Source: Paragorgia papillata (taxonomy: Eukaryota; Cnidaria; Anthozoa; Scleralcyonacea; Coralliidae). From it: 64,000 nucleotides of DNA. Location: positions 5,117,501 to 5,181,500 of the forward strand of contig JAWNZC010000087.1 of the NCBI GenBank assembly GCA_035771165.1, read 5' to 3'. A program made the translations under genes and the position numbers. This document shows positions 55,894-64,000 of the stretch, piece after piece; positions within the stretch are counted from its first letter, which is position 1, and the number at the start of each line of letters is the position of its first letter. The notes below the pieces were generated by a model that made no database searches, was not told the DNA's origin, and saw nothing but the letters and a program-made list of their open reading frames with translations.

Positions 55894-55980
55894 TTCAGAG
55901 CAGTCTTTGTCGATCATCGAAATGTCATCTATGGCAATATCCCCCAATGGTCCGCTGCCACGAGCAGCTATAATGATAAT
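55894..55980 (-). CDS. MAM-domain exon, C-terminal part
   Basis: An 87-nt exon between acceptor TTCAATTTTAG and donor GTGAAT (minus strand) reads IIIAARGSGPLGDIAIDDIS and MIDKDCSE. The ARG-G..GDIAIDDI...C string is the hallmark C-terminal end of MAM domains, adhesion modules of extracellular and membrane proteins. Phase 0 at both ends. The preceding exon in the window (58157-57944) ends in phase 2, so at least one exon between them was not found. Confidence 0.75.
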
Positions 55981-57042
55981 CTAAAATTGAAGCAAATTAT
56001 ATTAGGTTTTGTTTAAAAAGATGAAGCGGTTGTTGGGGATGATTATACTCAATTTATTTCGTGTTCAAATTACATCAAACGTACATTTATAAGAGTACAT
56101 ATGCACGGAGCTTTAAGTTTTATTTGTTAAATAGAAGCAAACAAGTCACATTTAAAACCAAACCAATAACAAAAACTAGCGTTTTGCCAATGCAAGTTTC
56201 CGTTGGCGTTTTAAATTAGAATTTGTCTGACTAGTTGGTTTAAACCAAAACAATTAGGCAACTCGTCGCTTTTTCCTATAGTAGACTGCTCATAGACGTC
56301 ATATTGCATGAAATTGTGAAATAGATACTGATATTTAAACGCAACATTGATACGCTAACTTAAAACAATGTGTGCGGATTTTTACTGTATTGTTCACAGT
56401 GTACCATATAGTGTAAACAATGTTTAGTTTGACGTGATGTTTTTGTATGTTGCTAATTTGTGTTGATAAAATTGTGTCACAAGGTTTTAATTATTAATTA
56501 AAATTACGTCTTTGCGCTTCAACTACATAAATAATTTATTTCGCTCATCAAAATCCCTGTGTTGCTCAGGACGTTTTCAGAGCAGGTTAGCTGCATAGAT
56601 TTTAGTTGTTGTCTACGGTATTTACAATAATCGTTACATCTATCGCGTATATCTTATACAGTGGTGTTCCACTTACGTGGTGTTCCACAAACCTTATCCT
56701 AAATACTATTATCGCCATGCAAACTTTCAAAGAATGCGGTATAAATAATATAAACAAAGTAGATATAAATAACATAAACATTTAGTGCCTGTAGAGATGT
56801 ACAAAGCTGTTGTCCGTTTTCGGTGTGATGATCTCCGGTTGGCAGGTTATTTTTTGATACTCTGACTTGGAGGGAAAGGTATTTGCTTTCTACGTAGATT
56901 AAGAAACCTTTTGGTCAGAGAATTACGTGCTCTGTGTTCCGAGTGTGCCTGGACAAAGAAGACTTCGCTATAAAATACACGATAAATGTTACGATTATGG
57001 CGTATAAGCAATCACTAAATTTTATGAAACCTTTTAGGCTCG

Positions 57043-57442
57043 ATTTCCAGCCGTATCTTGGGCCCCGGTAATCACCTCCCCCGAAATCACGGCTGGCCTC
57101 GTGAGCTTGTCCATTGTCGATTTCCACCAATCATGCACATAAGTGCCTGCGCATTTTCAGCAGGCATATATTATTAGGATTATTGCATGAATTAGCCGGT
57201 CAGTTCAATATGTCGATCAATAGAGTGCTGATGAGTGTGGCTGATTGTCTAAAGATTTACAATGGGTAGCTTTAGAGAAATTTGTTAATGGCCAATATGT
57301 TCTCGTCATTTAACATACAGGATCGCGAAAGTCAGCATTTCTCAGTCAGGATCTATGGTTGTTGATATCGTTCTGTGGCTCACGCGTCCAGCCGTCTCGT
57401 CCGGGGAAGGTAGGTACCGGGGCCCGAGATACGGCTGGAAAT
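57043..57442. mobile_element. 400-bp TIR element (ATTTCCAGCCGTATC termini)
   Basis: ATTTCCAGCCGTATCTTGGG at the left is inverted as CCCGAGATACGGCTGGAAAT at the right; the pairing extends to GCCCCGGTA. Lies in an intron of the MAM gene on the opposite-strand map. Confidence 0.75.
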
Positions 57443-57476
57443 AGAGAAACCTTTCTGCTCAAAAATATTCCTACCA

Positions 57477-57662
57477 ATAGACCTTATTCAAAAATGGCCG
57501 CCGAATTAAGATTATTTTCTATACATATAAATTAGCCCTTATGAACTCGTTTTCATGTGTGAAATTGAAAATAATTTTTACTTTAAAACGAGGTCATAAG
57601 GGCTAATTTATATGCACATAAAATAATTATAATTCGGTGGCTATTTTTGAATAAGGTCTATT
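57477..57662. mobile_element. 186-bp palindromic MITE (ATAGACCTTATTC termini)
   Basis: ATAGACCTTATTCAAAAATG and CTATTTTTGAATAAGGTCTA are inverted, and inner arms AATTAGCCCTTATGA / TCATAAGGGCTAATT extend the stem nearly to the centre. Confidence 0.85.
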
Positions 57663-57943
57663 AAATAGGACAAAAGCTCAATAAAATAAATTATTTTCAT
57701 GGTTGAACCGCGAAGAAATTGTTTTGGTTATGTAATATCTCAGGTGCAAACTCGCTATTGTGCTATTTTGTTTTAGAACAATAGACAGGCCTTCTTCTAC
57801 AATACTCGGCCATTGTTCTAGGGAGAAACACACAATAGTAAGTCCAAGCCTGAAATATCACCATGCAAACATTTAAATTAGCTAAGTTCTAACATGATAA
57901 TCATTCTTTGATGCTACGTTGAACCAGGCTTTATTCCAAATAC

Positions 57944-58157
57944 GGTTTATCAAGACCATTTCTTGTCCAAAGAAGTTCTTTTTCTGTACTTTGATTCCAT
58001 AAAGCTTTGTAAATGCTTAAATTACCAATATGTTTTCCAAACATATGATAGTAGAAAGTAAAACAAACATTCTTCCCGCCTTGAAAAGGTCCTCCTTCTA
58101 GTTGTGCTATGTCTCCAGCTACCCTTGGAGGACTTGCTTCAATGAACATGTACCTTC
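57944..58157 (-). CDS. MAM-domain exon, central part
   Basis: Acceptor CCTGTTCCAG, donor GTATTT (minus strand). Reads GRYMFIEASPPRVAGDIAQL, EGGPFQGGKNVCFTFYYHMF and GKHIGNLSIYKALW then LLWTRNG. The YMFIEAS, C-F-FYYHM-G and IG-L-Y motifs identify a MAM domain. Secreted or membrane-bound protein expected; the upstream (signal and N-terminal) exons lie beyond 58,203 and were not recognised. The intron to the next MAM exon holds two MITEs. Confidence 0.8.
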
Positions 58158-58203
58158 CTGGAACAGGTATAATAATTGGAAATAAATAGTAATATTTTAT
58201 CAT

Positions 58204-59227
58204 AAATTGGTGCGATTTAAAAGTTGTAACCGTTAGATAAATATAAATGTGATAAACATGGTAAAGTGTTTCAAGGTAAACAAAATCATGTCCTTAAGTT
58301 TGCGGATACACTTATTATTGATTTGTTGAGCTTTCGGCATGTTGACCCAGGACAAGGTCAATCTGCCGTTTGTTAACGTCATATCAAATGTATTGAAAAT
58401 TCAAAATAAATGAATATTTAATCAATATATGTAAATGCCATACAGATTCGTCCTGAATATTTGCATAAACTTTTTCCTCAATTCACTTAGCTAAAATCAC
58501 TCCAACTTGAAAAATAGTTTGAAAACATGGCTATTTAGATAAATGAAATACAGATCACTGCTCATGCTTTATCTATTACATAAAGTATTAAAGTCACATG
58601 GTGAAATACATATTGTAAGTTTACGTTATCTAACATGTTCGTTATTGAGGTAAGTGCCTAATGCTTCTAATCTTGCAAAGTGAAAAAAAAATATACAAGC
58701 TTCATCCTTAAAAAATCGCTCCTTAATATCTCATTGCACTTCTTTCGTGTTCAAATGACGTCAAACGCAATTTATGAGAATGCAATGCACAGGAGCGATT
58801 TGTTCTATTTGTTTCATAAAATAAGAAGAAAAAGGCAAGCTAAAAGTTGGACAGTTTTTAAAGCTGGCTGGCTTTTCCTGCCATGCAAGTGACACTATCT
58901 TACGCCATTCCAGGCTATTTTACGTCATTCATGACTTTCGTATTCTTATAAAAGCACGGGTCCTGGCCAATCAGGGCGTGCGTAAAGGACATTTTAATTA
59001 ACGAAGTGGTCTTTCACCAATTTACAGTAGAGTGTAGCTCAGCCATCAGAATGCACAATTTGTGGTAGTCTAATAGTTGGTCTATACTATTATATACATG
59101 AACGCTTTTAACGCGCACTAGGCTTGGAAAGTTAGGAAACTACGTCCTTTGAAGAAAACATGTTTCAGTTCCTCTAAAAGTATCTATATAATAAGATTTT
59201 AAAATCGGTGTTTGCACGATTGTCCAA
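58204..59227. other. No recognised gene
   Basis: A fragment at 58,320-58,370 (minus strand CTGGGTCAACATGCCGAAAG and CTCAACAAATC) matches the 3' half of the hammerhead-like string at 13,926-13,962 but lacks the CTGATGA core. An ORF at 58680-58892 has no domain. Confidence 0.5.
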
Positions 59228-60287
59228 ATGCGGTGTTGCTATATCTTAAGAGAAAACATACCTCGTTTTGGTATTTGTGGAGACGAGCTGGAATGGATAC
59301 GTAGCTATCTTCGCAATCGTTACCAAGCTGTTTCATACAATGGCGCATTATCCAATTTTCAGCCTGTTTTATCCGGGGTTCCCCAAGGCTCAATACTTGG
59401 ACCTCTTCTATTTATACTTTATACAAACGATCTTCCGTATTGTTTTAAGGCGGCAAATGTGCTGACTTATGCGGATGACACTGTCATCTTCTTTGCCGCC
59501 CCACAGTTACCTACTATTGAGGAAACTTTCAATATGGAGCTCACTAATTTATCACAATGGGCGTTGGACAACAAATTATATATCCATCCAAAGAAGACCG
59601 AATATATAATATTTGGAACCCCCCAAAGGCTTTCCGTGCAAGATGCAGAAATCAAAATCAGTCTTGATGGGCGAGATATTAAACGTGTGGAATATTATAA
59701 ATACCTTGGTGTCTATATGGATCATCATCTCACTTTCCGTGAACATACAAACACGTTTACTCAAGAAGATATATGGGCAGCTTGGTATGCTAAGAAGAAT
59801 AAGGCCTTATCTAACATTATTTGCCGCCGAAAAGGTTTACAAGTCTATGATTCTTCCTCGCTTAGATTACTGTGACATTATTTGGGGGAATCTGGTCACT
59901 TCGCAGGAGGAAAGGATAGAGAGAGTACAGTCCCGTGCCGCAAAATTGGTATTAATGCGTGATAGCAGTGAGGGTCTTATTGCTCAGTTGGGGTGGTTAC
60001 CTCTGGCGACTCGACGGAGAATGCATACAAATATTTTTACTTTTAAATGCATTAATTGCAATGTACCTTTATTTTTTAAGAATTATTTTCAAGTTTTAAG
60101 CCATTCGTACTGTACTCGAGGTAATGGGTGTAACCTAAATTTGCCTAGAGTAAGAACCGAAATAGCCAAAAAATCTCTTTTCTTTAATGGTGCACGAGAA
60201 TTTAACTTATTACCTAGGGAACTAAGGACAGAACAATCACTTCACAGGTTTAGATGTAAGCTTAGAAACCATTTTTTAGAATCTTAA
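59228..60287 (+). pseudogene. CR1/L2-like non-LTR reverse transcriptase, C-terminal part
   Basis: Starts within the reverse transcriptase at RFGICGDELEWIRSYLRNRY, followed by SGVPQGSILGPLLFILYTND (motif B), LTYADDTVIFF (catalytic YADD), LYIHPKKTEYIIFG and YYKYLGVYMDHHLTF. Near 59,755 the frame shifts by one base; the second frame reads KKIYGQLGMLRRIRPYLTLF, LDYCDIIWG, IERVQSRAAKLV, LGWLPLATRRRMHTNIF and FNGAREFNLLPREL before the stop. This is the complete C-terminal architecture of CR1/L2-clade ORF2. 5'-truncated before motif A. A TA run and TAATAATAATAA follow about 30-160 bp downstream. Confidence 0.85.
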
Positions 60288-60764
60288 TTATTTAATCCAA
60301 ATTTAATTGTGTATGTATATATATATATATATAGATTTATTTGGATATTTTTCCATGTTAATATATTGTAAAATGTATAAGTTCATTTTCTAGGACGCCC
60401 ATTGATACCAGCTTTGCTGACGGGTTTTATCCTAGTAAAATATTAGTAATAATAATAACTAGTAATAATACATAGTTATAGGCTTCATGCTCATTAAAAA
60501 TATACATGAGGAAACATACATGGTTAGGCTTCATGTCTCATTGTTTACCTATTGTGGGTTATATAGGCGGAGTTACTTTTAGGTAACAGTCGTTTGTTGG
60601 TTTTGCTTTTTATATTATACAAAAAGAGAACCTTTTCCTACTTTTCAATGATTTATTTATTTACTTGCGAAAGTGTGAGCTGACTAAAATATCTGTGGAA
60701 ACACACGTTTTTGGGGGGCTCGCATTCCATCTGATATTTCATTGTTCAGATTAAGTTGTGAGTG

Positions 60765-60965
60765 AACATGGTAAGAGCACGTCGAAATAAGAGTAAAAAT
60801 AAACATAAACACGAACATGGACATGGAACAAAAACATAAACGTGAACAGCAATTTTAAGTAAACATGAAAGGAAACGGAACGCCAACGTGAACGCCAAAA
60901 GACCAAGGTTAAGGACGCGAACTGGGACGCGGTTGAGAACGCGGATGGGAACGTTGGCATGTACG
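60765..60965 (+). repeat. Degenerate AACATGAACRTG-type repeat
   Basis: About 200 bp with many imperfect copies of a six-base AACRYG rhythm (AACATAAACACGAACATGGA, GAACGCCAACGTGAACGCC). A very decayed short tandem repeat; ORFs on the reverse strand reflect it. Confidence 0.55.
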
Positions 60966-61548
60966 TTAAAACACATATACAAATACGCACACAAAGAGTG
61001 GCAGTGGTGGGGACGAGAACAGGATCCGGGACAAATCACAAAAAAAAATGCGAAGAACTAAGCAAAAATGAAAAGAAACTTGGAATTTTTAACCAATGCA
61101 TCTCCTATACACGAATGTAACCGCAAAAAACGCATCAAACAATTAATAACTTGATCCACAACAAGTTACATTTAAAGGGCACTGAGCAACAGAATTAAAC
61201 TTTTTTATGCTCAAATTGTTTAGCTTAGCGCAAGTAAAACTAGGAATACGACAACTTAATTTAAAGTGCGTATGTCATCCTCAGGGACTTTACACATTTG
61301 TACTAATTGGAACATTCTGAGAAGATTTGTAATATATCTTCTCAGGCGAAAATTTCATGTTCATGGATTTTTTTGCCGTTAAAGTTGGCGATTTTGACGT
61401 TAGCCGCGGGAACAAAAAACTGGGGTCTAGTAAGACTAGTAAGCGGAAGTGACGTAGAATGTGGAAGCGGGATTTCACCGAAACAGTGTTTATATAGCGA
61501 ACACGAGGCAAGCTGAATAATCTCTGCTTTTTTCCGCCGTATTACTGT

Positions 61549-61815
61549 TTGGATTCGCTCGAAAGTTCATCGAAATATAGTTCAGTGTCCTCTAGCGTTA
61601 CAGATACAAACTTTATTCCGGGATACGTCCTGGAGGTCGAAGACGACGCAAACATGTCTACCGCTGACACGATCACAAATGAGGATGAATGGTTTGTCCA
61701 ACCGTATATCAAGACAAGCCAATTGCTGATGCAGAGTAGATCGAGAGGTATAATTAATGAGCAAAGATCAGAAGACTCGAAGAAGATAGAATACAAAGGC
61801 TACAAACTCGCTTAG
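61549..61815 (+). CDS. Ser/Asp-rich exon, left arm of palindromic element
   Basis: Open frame LDSLESSSKYSSVSSSVTDT, FIPGYVLEVEDDANMS, DEWFVQPYIKTSQLLMQS and SEDSKKIEYKGYK, stop TAG 61813-61815. Neither arm has an ATG at the expected start (both read TTG). The acidic start resembles the exon at 11,563. It is probably the N-terminal part of the accessory protein whose Cys-rich part follows at 62,192; current coding ability is doubtful. Confidence 0.4.
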   Translation: MDSLESSSKYSSVSSSVTDTNFIPGYVLEVEDDANMSTADTITNEDEWFVQPYIKTSQLLMQSRSRGIINEQRSEDSKKIEYKGYKLA

Positions 61816-61870
61816 ATAGACGCGCAGTAAGTGTATTTAATAGTGTAATATTTTAATGTCTATCAAATCG

Positions 61871-62174
61871 GGTAGAAGTTAGATGGGATGACTCTCTGGG
61901 ACCTTTTCCGAAGGCTGCGCCAAGTGACGTATTGAACTTTACTGCGCATCCCACAAGCTTTGGAAACGACTGTGGACCATAAATTGAGAATTATATTAGG
62001 GGTGGTTGGAGGGGACGGGGATGACAGAAAACGTACCCTTTTTTAGGTTAGGGTGAGTGGGTTCTACTGGTTAGGGTTAGGGGGGAGTTGGGATAGGTGT
62101 TCATTAAAAACCATACTTTACAAGGCTACATCTTCGGAAAAGGTCCCAGGGAGTCATCCCATCTAACCTCTTCC
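61871..62174. mobile_element. 304-bp MITE, 9-bp duplication ATCAAATCG
   Basis: TIRs begin GGTAGAAGTTAGATGGGATG and, inverted on the right, GGAAGAGGTTAGATGGGATG, extending about 40 bp to CCTTTTCCGAAG. ATCAAATCG is present at 61862-61870 and 62175-62183, while the mirrored arm has a single copy (near 62,810), the empty site. The interior has two TTAGGG units. A 9-bp duplication suggests a MULE relative. Confidence 0.85.
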
Positions 62175-62191
62175 ATCAAATCGTTTGTGTT

Positions 62192-62383
62192 TTGAGTCGA
62201 ATTGTATTTACATTATTTGTGTCATTTGTATATTGTCAATGGATTCACGGGTTCGTACTCGCTATATTTTTCATGTGGAAATGTGGAAATTGCAGTACAA
62301 AACTGCTTGTGAATGCGAAAGAATGTCGATGTTGCATGGAGATCGAAGCTTGCGTTGAAGCGGTTAACAGTGAACAAAAGTAG
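62192..62383 (+). CDS. P2X7-type cysteine-rich segment, left arm
   Basis: Reads WKCGNCSTKLLVNAKECRCC and MEIEACVEAVNSEQK then stop. The W-C-C-x2-C ... E-CC-EI...V pattern is that of the P2X7 receptor C-terminal cysteine-rich domain, which in cnidarians also occurs in many multicopy short proteins. The upstream hydrophobic residues are likely intron. The mirrored copy near 62,590-62,700 is interrupted. Confidence 0.5.
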   Translation: MSRIVFTLFVSFVYCQWIHGFVLAIFFMWKCGNCSTKLLVNAKECRCCMEIEACVEAVNSEQK

Positions 62384-62889
62384 CTTGCTGCGTATAGGCA
62401 GTGTTGAAACAACAATAGAGATATAGTAAGGTTAGATATACTGCCGAAACAGAGAACGTAGTAGTCTAACGGAGAAACTTTCAGTGAGAAACGTGACGAA
62501 GGGTATTCGCTCGAAACGTTAGACCCCAATACGTTCTCTGTTTCGGCAGTATATCTAACCTTACTATATTTCGATTGTTGTTTCAATACTGCCTACGCAG
62601 CACGCTACTTTTGTTCACTGTTAACCGCTGCAAGCTTCGATCTCCATGCAACATTGACATTCTTTCGCATTCACAAGCAGTTTTGTACTGCAATTTCCAC
62701 ATTTACATATGTTGGGGAAAATATAGCGAGTATGAACCCGTGAATCCATCGACAATATACAAATGACACAAATAATGTAAATAAATACAATTCGACGCAA
62801 ATCATAAACGATTTGATAGACATTAAAATACTACACTAAATAATACACTTACCAACTGTCTACCTCAGCGCGTCTATCTAAGCGAGTTT

Positions 62890-63142
62890 CTAGCCTTTGT
62901 ATTCTATCTTCTTCGAGTCTTCTTTGCTCATTATACCTCTCGATCGACTCTGCATCAGCAATTGGCTTGGCCTCATTTGTGATCGTGTCAGTGGTAGACA
63001 TGTTTGCGTCGTCTTCGACCTCCAGAACGTATCCCGGAATAAAGTTTGTATCCGAGTCATTCTAGCTGTTATCTCGATCTGTAGCGCTAGAAGACACTGT
63101 GAACTATATTTCGATGAACTTTCGAGCGAATCCAAACAGTAA
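62890..63142 (-). pseudogene. Ser/Asp-rich exon, right arm
   Basis: Inverted copy of 61549-61815 with small deletions and a shifted frame (ARMTRIQTLFRDTF replaces the FIPGYVLEVE section). It confirms the palindrome and shows the right arm has decayed more. Confidence 0.6.
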
Positions 63143-63530
63143 TACGGCGGAAAAAAGCTGAGATTATTCAGCTTGCCTCGTGTTCGCTATATAAACACTG
63201 TTTCGGTCTGAAACCCGCTTCCCCATTCTACGTCACTTCCGCTTACTAGTCTTAAAAGACCGCAGTTTTTTTGTTCCCGCGGCTAACGTCAAAATCGACA
63301 CATTTAACAGCGAAAAAGTCCATGAAGATGAAATTTTCGCCTGAGAAGATATATTACAAATCTTCTCAGAATGTTCCAGTTAGTACAAATTGGTAAAGTC
63401 CCTGAGGATGACACAGGCACTTTAAATTTAATTATTTTTATTCAAAATTTTCTTTTGGTTCAAAAACAGACCACGGCAAACCCAGTAACGGCTACGATAC
63501 AGCGACGACGCAAACCTCAATCTCAATTTC

Positions 63531-63550
63531 AACGACAACGACACCGACAC

Positions 63551-63634
<84 letters not shown>
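63531..63634 (+). repeat. (ACAACG)n hexanucleotide repeat
   Basis: About 17 units, starting with ACACCG variants and ending ACGACGACG. Arg-Gln and Ser-Leu ORFs on the two strands are artefacts. Confidence 0.95.
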
Positions 63635-63635
<1 letters not shown>

Positions 63636-63639
63636 GATG

Positions 63640-64000
63640 AGGGTGACAGCGATGACGAATGACAACGACGATAGCGATAAGATTTCATACGGCTATTTCC
63701 AAATTGAAAACCAGGCTTTATATGCACTGAGCGAGATAAGTGACCCAAAATTTGAAAAATATACAGGTAATTTTGTCCAAACAACAGTAACTACAACTTG
63801 TTGTTTATCACTGTATCGAAACAGAGGAAAAACTCTTACTCGTGTTTAAACAAAATACTCAAATAAGCTTATAGTTTAAAGTTAACCTGCATCAGAATAT
63901 GTCGTGTGGTCAACTCCTGGTCCAGTATGGTCGGTAGACGTGTCACCATTATTGATCGACCAATCAAAATCGTCATGAACGAGTCCACGCTGACGCCAGT
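63640..64000. other. Window end, no recognised gene
   Basis: A short ORF (63637-63849) has no domain. Nothing else was recognised before the window ends. Confidence 0.4.

Larger units (their letters stand above)
61265..63421. mobile_element. Palindromic TTAA-flanked (Kolobok-like) transposon
   Basis: Begins AGTGCGTATGTCATCCTCAG and ends with the inverse (CTGAGGATGACACAGGCACT); TTAA lies outside at 61261-61264 and 63422-63425. Both arms carry the same content in mirror image: TTCTCAGGCGAAAATTTCAT, a Ser/Asp-rich exon and a Cys-rich exon, meeting at a centre near 62,495. The terminal AGTG and TTAA target match the element at 11,275. The left arm alone holds a 304-bp insertion. No transposase is present. 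Confidence 0.75.

Noticed and set aside
61871..62174. Interstitial telomere (TTAGGG)
   Set aside because: Only two units inside a MITE; no array.
63371..63784. Arg-Gln and Ser-Leu repeat ORFs
   Set aside because: Translations of the ACAACG hexanucleotide repeat.

Overview
This window is animal nuclear DNA, most likely from an anthozoan cnidarian such as a stony coral. The evidence is an AT-rich sequence with spliced exons (BEN and MAM domains), tens of transposon families typical of cnidarian genomes (Kolobok, hAT, Crypton, BEL/Pao, CR1/L2, Penelope-like), hammerhead-ribozyme repeats and long (TA)n tracts. No prokaryotic operon, rRNA or tRNA gene is visible. The taxon is an inference. All splice sites, repeat boundaries and frameshifts were read by eye.

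Host genes occupy little of the window. At the left edge are the last three exons of a BEN-domain protein (148-1655, + strand) with a poly(A) signal at 1876. Near the right, two minus-strand MAM-domain exons (58157-57944 and 55980-55894) belong to one extracellular protein gene whose other exons I could not place. A hydrophobic ORF at 55273-55730 may be a further exon.

The rest is layered mobile DNA. 2.0-5.7 kb: tandem repeats, chiefly a 51-bp minisatellite. 6.3-10.3 kb: a 4.1-kb inverted repeat carrying SWIM and YqaJ-nuclease pseudogenes. 11.3-13.7 kb: a TTAA-flanked Kolobok-like transposon with a THAP gene broken by one stop. 13.9-14.5 kb: nested MITEs. 19-21.8 kb: hammerhead-ribozyme repeats, Penelope-like element ends and a GIY-YIG endonuclease ORF, all among (TA)n tracts. 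21.9-24.6 kb: a long-TIR transposon with an 8-bp duplication carrying a protein-kinase pseudogene, itself hit by another element. 24.7-25.3 kb: a Crypton recombinase fragment. 28.2-29.3 kb: a hAT with perfect 8-bp duplication.

29.8-33.9 kb and 40.9-45.7 kb are two diverged copies of one duplicated segment, each with private insertions: a 5S-like SINE, a tandem duplication and a CR1/L2 tail in the first; a CGTACCC-family element and a hAT-like element in the second. Between them lies a BEL/Pao retrotransposon (35.2-40.9 kb) interrupted by a 3.4-kb foldback element. 45.9-54.2 kb holds two more CGTACCC-family elements, a decayed non-LTR reverse transcriptase and further Penelope-like debris. 59.2-60.3 kb is a CR1/L2-like reverse transcriptase. 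61.3-63.4 kb is a second TTAA-flanked element, palindromic, encoding a P2X7-type cysteine-rich segment.

Recurring themes are self-inverted transposons (three long palindromes), ribozyme-bearing repeats in (TA)n tracts, and accessory domains (YqaJ, FEN-like, kinase, P2X7-like) carried inside transposons.
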